A program made the position numbers and the translations under genes. The notes below the pieces were generated by a model that saw nothing but the letters and a program-made list of their open reading frames with translations, was not told where the DNA came from and searched no databases. From contig NZ_QOLA01000005.1 in assembly GCF_003324565.1 (NCBI RefSeq), positions 336,293-400,292 of the forward strand: a stretch of 64,000 bases of DNA. Direction: 5' to 3'. Shown here piece by piece: positions 1 to 9,092 of this stretch. Origin of the DNA: Streptomyces sp. SDr-06 (GTDB lineage: Bacteria > Actinomycetota > Actinomycetes > Streptomycetales > Streptomycetaceae). Numbering within the stretch: position 1 is the first letter of the stretch; each line of letters opens with the position of its first letter.

Positions 1-56
1 TACGCCGAATGCCCCAGTGGCTCCGGTGACAAGCCTAAAGCGTGAACTCGGAAGAG

Positions 57-2183
<2,127 letters not shown>

Positions 2184-2222
2184 ATCGGCTCAGTCTTCTC
2201 TCGGTCTCGATGGGGGTAGCGA

Positions 2223-2693
2223 CTACCAGCGGTAGTGCGCGAAGGCCTTGTTGGACTCGGCCATCTTGTGGGTGTCCTCACGCTTCTTGACCGCAGCGCC
2301 GAGGCCGTTGGAGGCGTCGAGCAGCTCGTTCATGAGGCGTTCGGTCATGGTCTTCTCACGGCGGGCGCGGGAGTAGCCCACGAGCCAGCGCAGTGCGAGG
2401 GTCGACTGACGGCCGGGCTTGACCTCAACCGGAACCTGGTAGGTCGCGCCACCGACACGGCGGGACTTGACCTCGAGGGACGGCTTGACGTTCTCCAGCG
2501 CGCGCTTCAGCGTGATGACCGGGTCGTTGCCGGTCTTCTCGCGGAGACCCTCCATGGCGCCGTAGACAATGCGCTCGGCGGTGGAGCGCTTGCCGTCCAG
2601 CAGGATCTTGTTGATCAGCGAGGTGACAAGAGGAGAGCTGTAGACCGGGTCGATGATGACCGGGCGCTTCGGGGCGGGGCCCTTACGAGGCAT
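2223..2693 (-). CDS. rpsG: 30S ribosomal protein S7
   Basis: Primary binding protein of the 3' major domain (head) of 16S rRNA; contacts the E-site tRNA. 156 residues, the standard bacterial length, beginning [10 protein letters not shown] and ending AHYRW. The conserved segment [20 protein letters not shown] is followed by [11 protein letters not shown], the RNA-contacting hairpin region. The ATG lies only 2 nt after the rpsL stop, so translation is probably coupled within the str operon. No unusual feature. Confidence 0.98.
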   Translation of the reverse strand: MPRKGPAPKRPVIIDPVYSSPLVTSLINKILLDGKRSTAERIVYGAMEGLREKTGNDPVITLKRALENVKPSLEVKSRRVGGATYQVPVEVKPGRQSTLALRWLVGYSRARREKTMTERLMNELLDASNGLGAAVKKREDTHKMAESNKAFAHYRW

Positions 2694-2695
2694 TC

Positions 2696-3067
2696 TTACT
2701 TCTCCTTCTTGGCGCCGTAGCGGCTGCGAGCCTGCTTACGGTTCTTGACGCCCTGCGTGTCGAGGGAACCGCGGATGATCTTGTAACGAACACCCGGCAG
2801 GTCCTTCACACGGCCACCGCGCACGAGCACGATGGAGTGCTCCTGCAGGTTGTGACCCTCACCCGGGATGTAGGCCGTGACCTCGATGCCGGAGGTCAGA
2901 CGCACACGCGCGACCTTACGGAGGGCCGAGTTCGGCTTCTTCGGGGTGGTCGTGAACACACGCGTGCAGACGCCACGACGCTGGGGCGAACCCTCGAGCG
3001 CGGGCGTCTTGTTCTTCTCGACCTTGTCCTGCCGGCCCTTCCGGACCAGCTGCTGGATCGTAGGCAC
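2696..3067 (-). CDS. rpsL: 30S ribosomal protein S12
   Basis: Decoding-centre protein of the small subunit. 123 residues. The two loops where streptomycin-resistance substitutions usually fall read [13 protein letters not shown] and [11 protein letters not shown], i.e. the wild-type sequence with both lysines present, so this strain is not a visible K43 or K88 mutant. It is the first gene of the str operon and has a clear promoter at 3263-3291, leaving an untranslated leader of roughly 190 nt. Confidence 0.98.
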   Translation of the reverse strand: MPTIQQLVRKGRQDKVEKNKTPALEGSPQRRGVCTRVFTTTPKKPNSALRKVARVRLTSGIEVTAYIPGEGHNLQEHSIVLVRGGRVKDLPGVRYKIIRGSLDTQGVKNRKQARSRYGAKKEK

Positions 3068-3262
3068 TACTTCTCCGGTTTCTGTGTGCCGTAGTAAAAC
3101 TAACCTGGAACACGCCTCCGACCCACGCGGTCGGGTGTGTCGAATACTGCAGACCCCCGCCCGAGGGCAGGAGAAGCGCAGATTGCGGTGGCCGGTCTAG
3201 GAGCTCGCCCTGCGGACGTAGGCACGCAGCGGAGCCCAGGCACACCCCAGGCACAAGGTCTG

Positions 3263-3291
3263 AGCGTACCTACCTCATCGACTTGGGTCAA
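3263..3291 (-). promoter_or_regulatory. Predicted vegetative promoter of the rpsL-rpsG-fusA operon
   Basis: On the minus strand TTGACC (3286-3291) is followed after exactly 17 nt by TACGCT (3263-3268), a close match to the housekeeping sigma (HrdB) consensus of Streptomyces. Transcription would start near 3255 and give a leader of about 190 nt before rpsL. The rest of the 3068-3375 gap has no coding signal apart from the terminator of the gene to its right. Confidence 0.75.
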
Positions 3292-3327
3292 AACAAATGC
3301 CGTCCACCCTGACACGCCGGTGAGCAG

Positions 3328-3368
3328 CCCCTCGGTCGGGCCGCCGGGATCGCGGGTCCGCCGAGGGG
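3328..3368 (-). terminator. Hairpin downstream of the HTH regulator
   Basis: CCCCTCGG (3328-3335) pairs with CCGAGGGG (3361-3368), with further partial pairing inside the loop. It lies just past the stop codon of the minus-strand regulator (3376), between that gene and the rpsL promoter. It has no T-run, as is common for Streptomyces terminators. Confidence 0.5.
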
Positions 3369-3375
3369 AAACCGC

Positions 3376-3843
3376 TCAGCTGCTCGCCGAGACATCGCGC
3401 CGCCGCGGGCGGGCACCCTCGGAGCGCGCCCCGCTCACCGCGATGATCATCTCCGTCATCTCGACGAACTGGCGGCGGTGGCTGTCCGGGATGCCCAGGA
3501 GTTCGGCCGCCTCCGCCGGCGTGAGGCGGCCGAGGCCGCCACCCTTGCCGCCCGGCCGGCCGCCGTCCGGCAGGGGCAGGTCCTCGGCCGTCACCCGGCC
3601 CGACTCGATCAGCATGTCCCGGAGTCCCACCCCCAGAACCCGCGCGAGAGCGCGCATGGTCTCCAGGTCGGGCAGGCTCTGCCGCTGCAGCAGCCGGGTC
3701 ACCGCGGCCCGGTGGACGCCCGCGTCCTCCGCAAGGCGGGACCGCCCGCCGCCCCGCGGGCTGTCGATGTCGTATCCGCGCTCGCGCATCAGGTCCTCGA
3801 CCCAGCCCGCAAACCGCTCCATATCCGAGCTTTTCTCGCCCAT
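3376..3843 (-). CDS. HTH (XRE/Cro-like) transcriptional regulator, putative controller of the tail island
   Basis: 155-residue protein. A helix-turn-helix is visible at about residues 35-75 (SRLAEDAGVHRAAVTRLLQR, then SLPDLETMRALARVLGV), a Cro/C1-type arrangement. The C-terminal half is glycine-rich and then holds LTPAEAAELLGIPDSHRRQF, possibly a second DNA-binding or interaction element. The ATG at 3843 was chosen over upstream in-frame starts because a GGAGG ribosome site precedes it and the upstream stretch lacks protein character. It is divergent from the WhiB-like operon across a 273-bp gap rich in repeated motifs, the classic position for a phage-type repressor. The repressor role is inferred. 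Confidence 0.75.
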   Translation of the reverse strand: MGEKSSDMERFAGWVEDLMRERGYDIDSPRGGGRSRLAEDAGVHRAAVTRLLQRQSLPDLETMRALARVLGVGLRDMLIESGRVTAEDLPLPDGGRPGGKGGGLGRLTPAEAAELLGIPDSHRRQFVEMTEMIIAVSGARSEGARPRRRDVSASS

Positions 3844-4116
3844 AGCACGCTCCCTCCGCAACAACGCCGACCCTACCGTCCGTTCGCGCGCGCAATGACC
3901 AGCATGAAGTGCGTGTCCGCAACTAGCCACCCCGTCAGGCAAAGAGGCGGTATACGCAGCGCAAACAGGGCGACGCAAGGCCACTCACCGTCGACTTCCC
4001 GGCACCGAGAGCGAAGCTTTGTTGCGGACGCGCGCGCAATATCGCTAGGGTTGATTGCGCAACCGCAACATGAGGGAGTCCGCAACCCCTCCTGCTTCCC
4101 GAGAGGGACCCCACCC
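3844..4116. promoter_or_regulatory. Divergent control region between the HTH regulator and the WhiB-like operon
   Basis: 273 bp with no gene. It holds an exact 11-bp direct repeat GCGCGCGCAAT at 3886-3896 and 4030-4040. The 9-mer GTCCGCAAC occurs at 3915-3923 and 4078-4086, and its inverse GTTGCGGAC at 4021-4029. The palindrome TTGCGCAA is at 4055-4062. These sites flank both transcription starts and are candidate operators for the HTH regulator. No binding data are available; the operator function is inferred. Confidence 0.5.
4022..4051 (+). promoter_or_regulatory. Predicted promoter of the WhiB-like operon
   Basis: TTGCGG (4022-4027) and TAGGGT (4046-4051) are separated by 18 nt, a reasonable housekeeping-type promoter about 65 nt before the ATG at 4117. 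The -35 box sits inside the inverted GTTGCGGAC site, so a regulator bound there would block it. Confidence 0.45.
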
Positions 4117-4623
4117 ATGCCCGCACCCGTGCTCGTCCGCGCCCCCTCGTCCAGAGGTGCCCACCCCGCCGCCCGGCACTCCGGGGACTGGCGCACCCAC
4201 GCCGCCTGCATCGGCCTGCCCGACCGTGCGGTCTTCGCCGGCGATCCGGAGGCCGCCCTGCCCGCCCTGCGCGCCTGCGACATCTGTCCCGTACGCCGCT
4301 CCTGCCTGGAGGCCGTCGCCCCGCGCCGGAGCTGGTTCGACGGCGTCAGCGGCGGACGTCTGTGGCGCAACGGGCGGCCGGTCAGGATCCCGGACGACCG
4401 CTCCGGGGCCGGGCGCCCCGGAGCGACGCCCGCCAGTTCCGCACCCGGCCGGGATCGGGACGGCAGGACCCCGGCCCCCCTCTCCCCCGACCGGCATCGC
4501 GAAGCCCCCGCCCTCTTCGGCCCCGGCCGGGAGCGTGAGGCCTCCTCCGCCTCCGGTCCCGCCCCGCACCGCAAGGTCCCCTCCCCCTCTCGTTCCGACC
4601 GTCCGCAGAAGCCGCAGCCATGA
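4117..4623 (+). CDS. WhiB-like (Wbl) iron-sulfur regulator
   Basis: 168 residues. The N-terminal 80 have the Wbl signature: a first cysteine in DWRTHAAC, then ACDICPVRRSC giving the C-x2-C-x5-C triplet, so four cysteines to bind a [4Fe-4S] cluster, followed by WFDGVSGGRLWR. That last stretch corresponds to the glycine-tryptophan turn of Wbl proteins, but the usual GVWGG reads GVSGG here. The C-terminal ~85 residues are a low-complexity Pro/Arg/Ser tail unusual for the family. ATG at 4117 is preceded by GAGAGGGA. Its stop overlaps the next start (ATGA). Wbl proteins control development and stress in actinobacteria and also occur in actinophages; here it probably regulates the neighbouring tail operon (inference). 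Confidence 0.8.
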   Translation: MPAPVLVRAPSSRGAHPAARHSGDWRTHAACIGLPDRAVFAGDPEAALPALRACDICPVRRSCLEAVAPRRSWFDGVSGGRLWRNGRPVRIPDDRSGAGRPGATPASSAPGRDRDGRTPAPLSPDRHREAPALFGPGREREASSASGPAPHRKVPSPSRSDRPQKPQP

Positions 4624-5354
4624 GCACAGGAGCAGCAGTCATGAGCAATCGTCCCGACCCGGCCGCCGTCTGGCTGGGCGTCCTGCTCCGCCAGTTCCCC
4701 GAACTGCACCAAGAGCTCGCGCCCAGCCGGGGCGCCCGTCCGCCCGGCACCGGGCACTCGGGGCGGCCCACCGCGCCGGGCGCCCCGATACGCCTGTTCG
4801 TCTCCGACACCATCCGCGACATCACCGACGGTGTGGTGGAGCTGGAGGAAGCGGTCCGCGAGAAGCTGCGCCTGCCGCGCCCGCCGCGCGGCACGGTCGA
4901 GCAGCGCCTCGCCCGGCTGATCGGGCTCCTCGACCAGGTCGCCGCCCACCCGGTCCTGGCCGAGCACGTACGCGGCGAGGCCCGGCGGATGGCCCGCCGC
5001 TGCTCGCTGGCGCTGGGCGACACCGAGAGTCCGGTCCGCGTGGGCGGCCGCTGCCCGCACTGCGACTCCGTGTCCCTGCGCGTCTTCCCGCACCGCGAGA
5101 CCGCGCTGTGTGTCAACCCGGGCTGCCGCTGTGCGGATACGGAGTGCGGCTGCCTTACGGACGTGGCGCACCGGCACTCCTGGCCCCGCGCCGCCTGGCA
5201 CCGCCTCGCGGAGGCGACGAACGGCGACCTGTCCGAGCTGACGGCGGCTCAGGAGGCGCCGGACCACTCGGCCGAGGGCACGTCCCGCTCGGCGCGCGGG
5301 ACGGAGCGGCTCCCGCTCGCCCCGGGTCGCTCGGCGCGAGGGGTCTCCCGGTGA
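4620..5354 (+). CDS. Zinc-ribbon-containing protein of unknown function
   Basis: 244 residues. Residues ~140-185 hold a cysteine array (GRCPHCDS, then ALCVNPGCRCADTECGC), consistent with one or two structural zinc sites. The N-terminal region is predicted helical, and the C-terminal ~50 residues are disordered. It overlaps the upstream wbl gene by ATGA and the downstream HTH gene by GTGA, so the three are translationally coupled. A DNA- or RNA-binding accessory role beside the Wbl protein is plausible, but no specific family is recognised. Confidence 0.7.
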   Translation: MSTGAAVMSNRPDPAAVWLGVLLRQFPELHQELAPSRGARPPGTGHSGRPTAPGAPIRLFVSDTIRDITDGVVELEEAVREKLRLPRPPRGTVEQRLARLIGLLDQVAAHPVLAEHVRGEARRMARRCSLALGDTESPVRVGGRCPHCDSVSLRVFPHRETALCVNPGCRCADTECGCLTDVAHRHSWPRAAWHRLAEATNGDLSELTAAQEAPDHSAEGTSRSARGTERLPLAPGRSARGVSR

Positions 5355-5593
5355 CGGCGGCGAGTGCGACCCGTACGCCTCGTACGACCACGCGTTACGC
5401 GGTGGCCGCGGCGCTCGTCACGACGGCCATGGCGGCCGAGGAGGCCGCGGTCGCCCCGGACACCATCCGCAAGTGGGTCCAGCTCGGGCACATCGCGCCG
5501 GCGGGCCGCAGCGGCCGCAGCCACCTCTTCCACCTGGCGGACGTCTTCGCCGCGGAGCGCGCGACGCGCCGGGCCCACGAACTCCGCCCCTGA
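5351..5593 (+). CDS. Small MerR/excisionase-like HTH protein
   Basis: 80 residues from a GTG that overlaps the preceding stop (GTGA). The segment VAPDTIRKWVQLGHIAPAGR, followed by the SHLFHLADVFAAE helix, is the winged-helix pattern of MerR or excisionase-type DNA-binding proteins, in which the HTH is followed by a statement of the wing. An internal ATG at 5429 would leave almost the same domain. Last gene of the three-gene regulatory operon, followed by a strong terminator. It probably binds DNA in control of the island; its target is unknown. Confidence 0.65.
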   Translation: MTAASATRTPRTTTRYAVAAALVTTAMAAEEAAVAPDTIRKWVQLGHIAPAGRSGRSHLFHLADVFAAERATRRAHELRP

Positions 5594-5600
5594 TCGCCTC

Positions 5601-5649
5601 TGCATGCGAGTGCCCCGCGGCCACAACGGCCGCGGGGCACTCGTATGCA
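5601..5649. terminator. Strong bidirectional terminator hairpin
   Basis: 22-nt arms at 5601-5622 and 5628-5649 pair with a single mismatch around the 5-nt loop ACAAC. It lies between the converging ends of the HTH gene (5593, plus) and the hypothetical gene (5667, minus), so it can serve both. Confidence 0.85.
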
Positions 5650-5666
5650 CGTCGGCGGGCGGACCG

Positions 5667-5963
5667 TCAGCGGACCCGGGGCGAACCATTGCGGCCGGTC
5701 TGGCCGCGCACGTCCCACGCGGGCACCTGGTAGACCTGCGCGTCGGCCGGGGCGTCGCCCTCCAGGGTGGCCATGGCCTCCTGCCAGCCGGTGACGAATC
5801 CGTTGAGCTCCGCGTCCCCCATGGCCCGCTCCGCCACCTTGCCGACGACGGCGGTGAGCGCGCGGGCGACCTCGGGAGTGAAGGATCCGGCGGTGGCGGA
5901 GTCGGCGGCCACCTCCACGCTGGCGATCACGACGTCCGAGACGCGCTCGCTGTACACACTCAC
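5667..5963 (-). CDS. Hypothetical protein
   Basis: 98 residues from a GTG at 5963, chosen because GGAGGGGG lies directly upstream; longer in-frame starts lack a ribosome site. The sequence is predicted alpha-helical in the middle (TPEVARALTAVVGKVAERAM) with a short C-terminal tail. No family recognised. It is the only other minus-strand gene in the regulatory end of the island and is divergent from the tail operon, so it could be a regulator or immunity-type protein of that operon, but nothing in the sequence proves this. Confidence 0.55.
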   Translation of the reverse strand: MSVYSERVSDVVIASVEVAADSATAGSFTPEVARALTAVVGKVAERAMGDAELNGFVTGWQEAMATLEGDAPADAQVYQVPAWDVRGQTGRNGSPRVR

Positions 5964-6461
5964 CGCGCGCCCCCTCCGCACCCCACGACCTGCTCGCTCA
6001 TGCCACCCCCAGGTGCTCTTTGCCGGTCCATATGCCCTTCCGTGCCCCTGCCTGAGATCTGTCACGAGATGCCCCAGAGTGCGGCCACAACCACCAACCT
6101 AACCCGAGGAACTGACACTGTGTTCCCTGAGGGCCACACCTCTGAACCCCCGGCGCCCGGGGGTTGTGACAGCCTTCGCGCCAGAGCCTCGTAATTGCGA
6201 GCCAGAAACACCAAGTTGCGAGCCCGCGCGATCTCGTTCACAATAAGTGCAGCGGCGGAGCTGTGCCCCCAACGGGGCCACGGCGTCCGCCGCTTCGCGT
6301 TGAGCGCCCGGTGCGTACGGGCCGCACGGCAGCCCGCTCTCCCGCCCTCCGCGCTGCCCACCGCGGACCGGACGCACCGGCCGTTCGACGCGCACCCCGG
6401 CCGCCCCGGCGGTCGGCCGGACGAACCGCTCCCCCTCCCCTCCCATCGAAAGGAGGCCCGG
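5964..6461 (+). promoter_or_regulatory. Control region upstream of the tail operon
   Basis: 498 bp with no supported gene, between the divergent hypothetical gene and the first tail gene. It contains an exact direct repeat TTGCGAGCC at 6195-6203 and 6216-6224; the 21-bp spacing is two helical turns, suitable for a dimer or two cooperative binders. A run of C then G at about 6149-6171 can form a small hairpin. The TTGCG core is shared with sites in 3844-4116, so one regulator could act on both regions. No convincing -10/-35 pair was identified. Confidence 0.4.
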
Positions 6462-6869
6462 TTGAACGAGGCCCTGCTCGCGTTCCCCGATGTGGAACGC
6501 CTGATCGTCGACCGCCTCAAGTACCGGCCCGAGCTGGCCGGGGTGACGGTCGACAACCGCCCGCCCGTCCCCTTCGACGGTACGCAGCAGGCGGTGCTGG
6601 TCTCCCGGACCGGCGGCGCCTGGGTCGACGACCTCCATCTCGACCAGCCGCTCGTCGAGCTGGAGGTTTACGGACCGACCAAGACGACGGCGCACACCGT
6701 GTCGCTGTCGGTCCGCGCGGCACTCCTCCAGCTGCGCGGCACCACGTACGGAACGGCCGTCGTCACCGACGTCGTCGAGACCGAAGCGGTGCGCTGGCTG
6801 CCGGACTACAACCGGCCGACCGGCAACCGCTACCTCACGACGGTGCGCCTGTCGCTCCGCCCGTCCTGA
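6462..6869 (+). CDS. Putative tail terminator / head-tail-joining family protein
   Basis: 135 residues from a TTG at 6462, selected because an excellent AAAGGAGG site sits 6 nt before it; the open frame upstream is not protein-like. The protein has a compact alpha/beta pattern (LLAFPDVERLIVDRL then VELEVYGPTKTTAHTVSLSVRAALLQL), as in siphophage tail-terminator (gpU / HK97 gp10-like) proteins, which cap the tube distal to the tip. Its position just before the tube protein matches siphophage order. In a headless particle it would close the upper end of the tube. Assignment is from order and general pattern. Confidence 0.6.
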   Translation: MNEALLAFPDVERLIVDRLKYRPELAGVTVDNRPPVPFDGTQQAVLVSRTGGAWVDDLHLDQPLVELEVYGPTKTTAHTVSLSVRAALLQLRGTTYGTAVVTDVVETEAVRWLPDYNRPTGNRYLTTVRLSLRPS

Positions 6870-6886
6870 CCACCCTTCCTCCACCA

Positions 6887-6914
6887 GGTCCTCGCCGAAT
6901 CCGGCGGGGCCTTT
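6887..6914 (+). terminator. Intra-operon hairpin with short T-run
   Basis: GGTCCTCGCC (6887-6896) pairs with GGCGGGGCC (6903-6911), followed by TTT. It lies between the tail terminator and tube genes and may tune their ratio or act as a processing site. Confidence 0.45.
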
Positions 6915-6969
6915 CGCATGCCCCGAACGAACGTCCCGAACGACGTCCCGCACCAACAAGGAGAACCGC

Positions 6970-7545
6970 ATGTCCGGAATGAACCCGAGCGAGATCCGCG
7001 TGGCCGGCACCGGCCGCATCTTCCTCGCCAAGGTCGGCACCGACGCCCCCGCCGACACCACGACCGAGTGGGGCCCCGCCTGGCACGACCTGGGCTACAC
7101 CAGCACCGACGGCGTGAAGTTCGGCCGCAAGGGCAAGACCGCCAACATCGACACCTGGCAGTCCCTGACCCCGGCCCGCACGATCTACACCGAGCGCGAG
7201 CTCACCCTGAAGTTCGGCATGCTCCAGCTCAACGAGGACACCCTGCCGTTCTTCTTCGGCGGCGGCGAGGTCGTGGAGACCGCCCCGAACTCGGGCCTCT
7301 ACAAGTACGAGATCCACAGCGACCAGGGCGAGGACGAGCGCGCGCTGGGCGTCGAGTTCAGCGACGGCACCGAGGTGCGCTACCGCTTCGTGGTGCCGCG
7401 CGGCCTGGTGACCGTCTCTGACGACGTCGACCTCAACCGCAAGGGCGCGGTCAAGCTGGGCGTCACCTTCACCGCGATGGCCGCGAAGGCGGACGCGCCG
7501 CTGGCGACGTGGCTGATGAAGGACAAGGCGTACGCGACGAAGTAG
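6970..7545 (+). CDS. Major tail tube protein
   Basis: 191 residues, preceded by AAGGAG. MSGMNPSEIRVAGTGRIFLA, followed by a long beta-rich body (WHDLGYTSTDGVKFGRKGKT; ELTLKFGMLQLNEDTLPFFFGGG), matches the beta-sandwich tail tube proteins of actinobacterial siphophages, whose stacked hexameric rings form the tail. It is the second gene of the tail operon and directly precedes the tail-assembly chaperone region, the invariant siphophage order. No sheath gene is nearby, so the tube belongs to a non-contractile tail. Confidence 0.8.
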   Translation: MSGMNPSEIRVAGTGRIFLAKVGTDAPADTTTEWGPAWHDLGYTSTDGVKFGRKGKTANIDTWQSLTPARTIYTERELTLKFGMLQLNEDTLPFFFGGGEVVETAPNSGLYKYEIHSDQGEDERALGVEFSDGTEVRYRFVVPRGLVTVSDDVDLNRKGAVKLGVTFTAMAAKADAPLATWLMKDKAYATK

Positions 7546-7584
7546 CGCGTACGGAGCGGGAGTTGGCCCACGCCCGCCTTGGGA

Positions 7585-7718
7585 GCGGCCCCCCCTTTGT
7601 TCCACCGGGGGCGGAAGGCCCGTCCCCACTGCCCCACCGGGGCGGAAGGCATCCGTCCCCCTGTCCCGCCGGGGACGGAAGGGGCTTGGTCCTCCCTGTC
7701 CCCCTTCGGGGGCGGAAG
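7585..7718 (+). repeat. Four-unit imperfect hairpin repeat between tube and chaperone genes
   Basis: Four related units each contain a C-run, a short loop, a G-run and the core CGGAAG. The cores are at 7612-7617, 7643-7648, 7676-7681 and 7713-7718, a spacing of 31, 33 and 37 bp. Each unit can fold into a short GC stem. It is noncoding (the 282-bp gap between two tail genes). Confidence 0.7.
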
Positions 7719-7764
7719 TCGGCTCGCGAGCGTCGGCCCCGCCCCCTCTCGTACCACCTGAATC

Positions 7765-7800
7765 GGCGCCGCCCCGCCCTCCCCTGCCCGGGGCGGCGCC
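7765..7800 (+). terminator. Perfect 12-bp stem, putative attenuator before the chaperone gene
   Basis: GGCGCCGCCCCG (7765-7776) is perfectly complementary to CGGGGCGGCGCC (7789-7800) with a 12-nt loop. It sits 28 nt before the chaperone ATG. A partial terminator here would give many tube protein messages and fewer chaperone messages, matching the need for each product (inference). Confidence 0.55.
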
Positions 7801-7827
7801 CCCACTCCCACCCTGAGGAGCAGCACC

Positions 7828-8118
7828 ATGACCGGATTCGATGTCAACGCGGCCCGCGCCCAGCGGCTTGAGGCCCACGGGGCCGCCTGGTCCTTCCAGT
7901 TGGACGGCGACACCTTCGAACTCCCCACCGAGATCGGCCACCGCACGGCGCGTGCCCTGCGCGCCCTCGACGACAGCGACGTCGACGGGCTGCTCGGACT
8001 GCTCCTGGGCGAGGCGCAGTTCAAGCGGTTCCTGGAGCACGACATCACGATGCAGGACATCGCGGCGATCCTGGAGGCGTACGGCAAGGAGACCGGGCTC
8101 GGCCTGGGGGAAGACTGA
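7828..8118 (+). CDS. Tail assembly chaperone, short (G-like) product
   Basis: 96 residues starting MTGFDVNAAR, preceded by GAGGAGCAGC. A small helical protein (GHRTARALRALDDSDVDGLLGLLLGE) between the tube and tape-measure genes, the position of lambda gpG and its equivalents, which coat the tape-measure protein during tail assembly and are not kept in the particle. The end reads CTG GGG GAA GAC TGA; five G at 8106-8110 just before the stop allow a -1 slip into the downstream frame. No membrane or signal segment. Confidence 0.8.
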   Translation: MTGFDVNAARAQRLEAHGAAWSFQLDGDTFELPTEIGHRTARALRALDDSDVDGLLGLLLGEAQFKRFLEHDITMQDIAAILEAYGKETGLGLGED

Positions 8119-8528
8119 GCCTCGACGCGTTCGTCGAAGAACACGCCGAGGCTCTTGAGGCCGATCTGCTGCGCCACTACGGCGTGGATTTGCTGGACTG
8201 GCACCGCGGCGCGGTGTCCTCCCGCCGCCTCGCCGTCTTGGTCAAGCACCTGCCGCGCGACAGCGCGGTCAACCGCGACCTGCACGGCGAGGCGGTGGAG
8301 TGGGACGCGTCCACCCACCTTCTGGCGGCGACGGTGGACCACTTGGCGGTGGCCAACTGGATGACGGCGACGATCAATTCGGGCGAGGACGCGGAGCCTT
8401 TGGAATATCCGGAGGCGGTGCCGCGGCCGGGCCCGCCCGAGAGCTCGGCCGTCCAGCCCCAACACGGCGATGAGCCGCGTGAATCCGAGCTGCCCGATCC
8501 CGAGCAGCTTGCGCGGTTTTTCTCCTGA
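8109..8528 (+). CDS. T-like extension of the tail assembly chaperone, made by -1 programmed frameshift
   Basis: After a -1 slip on the G-run at 8106-8110, translation continues in the frame one base back to a stop at 8526, adding about 139 residues. The fusion G-T protein would be about 233 residues encoded by 7828-8528. The first part of the extension reads SLDAFVEEHAEALEADLLRH and then GVDLLDWHRGAVSSRRL, the kind of segment that begins the T domain of actinophage chaperones. There is no ribosome site or good start at the beginning of this frame, so it is not an independent gene; a GTG at 8184 would lose the conserved start. Frameshifted G/GT pairs are conserved in siphophages. Confidence 0.8.
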   Translation, partial: GRLSLDAFVEEHAEALEADLLRHYGVDLLDWHRGAVSSRRLAVLVKHLPRDSAVNRDLHGEAVEWDASTHLLAATVDHLAVANWMTATINSGEDAEPLEYPEAVPRPGPPESSAVQPQHGDEPRESELPDPEQLARFFS

Positions 8529-8550
8529 TCACCCGGCACGGCGCACCCGG

Positions 8551-8991
8551 TCAAATGAGGTACAACACACCAAACGGCAAAACCATGACGTTTATGGCGA
8601 GCAGCAACAAGAACCCATTTCTCAGATCTCCACGAGCCTGGGACCTGCCACCGAAGAGCTCCATTTCCGTGCGCGCCCTGCTGTGCGGCGCCCTGGGGTC
8701 GTAAATGATCCGCACCTCTTCGCCGTCGTATGACATGCGCCCGTCCGCCAAAGGACTCCGGTACGAAGTCCGGTTTCCGTCGAGTGTCGTAAATTTAAAG
8801 AATTCTGCCACGCGCCCCTCATCATAGGAGGCACCCGTACATACGGCTGGAACCGTCACGCCCGATTTGCGGAGTCGACGCTCCGTGAGCAACGGACGCA
8901 CCCCGAACGGAATGACGTATATAGCGGTCGGCAGGAGCATGAGGAACGCATAAATAAGCCACAGAGAATTCTGATACATCCATCCGGGCAC
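8551..8991 (-). CDS. DUF3592-type membrane protein, inserted in the tail operon
   Basis: 146 residues with a hydrophobic N-terminal helix (LIYAFLMLLPTAIYVIPFGV) and a hydrophobic C-terminal helix (GFLLLLAINVMVLPFGVLYL). They flank a soluble middle domain with SGVTVPAVCTGA and VRIIYDPRAP, the pattern of DUF3592 proteins. It is on the opposite strand to every tail gene, and its codons use A and T at third positions far more than its neighbours, a sign of recent acquisition. It sits exactly between the tail chaperone and tape-measure modules, where siphophages normally have no gene. A moron-type cargo or immunity role is possible but unsupported. Confidence 0.65.
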   Translation of the reverse strand: MPGWMYQNSLWLIYAFLMLLPTAIYVIPFGVRPLLTERRLRKSGVTVPAVCTGASYDEGRVAEFFKFTTLDGNRTSYRSPLADGRMSYDGEEVRIIYDPRAPHSRARTEMELFGGRSQARGDLRNGFLLLLAINVMVLPFGVLYLI

Positions 8992-9011
8992 AACCCCTCC
9001 AAGATCACACA

Positions 9012-9089
9012 GTTCGCAAAATCAAGGCAAAGTACCACACGGACGACAAAAAGATCAAGAAGTTCATCGACGTCGAACCGATGAGGTGA
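9012..9089 (+). pseudogene. Start-less coding remnant
   Basis: In the frame ending at the TGA 9087-9089 the translation reads VRKIKAKYHTDDKKIKKF followed by IDVEPMR, a lysine-rich protein-like end without any start codon upstream. Farther back the frame runs into the reverse-strand DUF3592 gene. It may be the 3' remnant of a gene cut by the insertion; the evidence is weak. Confidence 0.3.
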
Positions 9090-9092
9090 AGA

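Noticed and set aside
7585..7718. The four-unit repeat considered as a CRISPR array
   Set aside because: Units are imperfect, spacing of 31-37 bp leaves no real spacers, and no cas genes are near.
8184..8528. An independent gene starting at the GTG 8184
   Set aside because: The frame is open and protein-like upstream to the slip site, so the frameshift extension explains it better.
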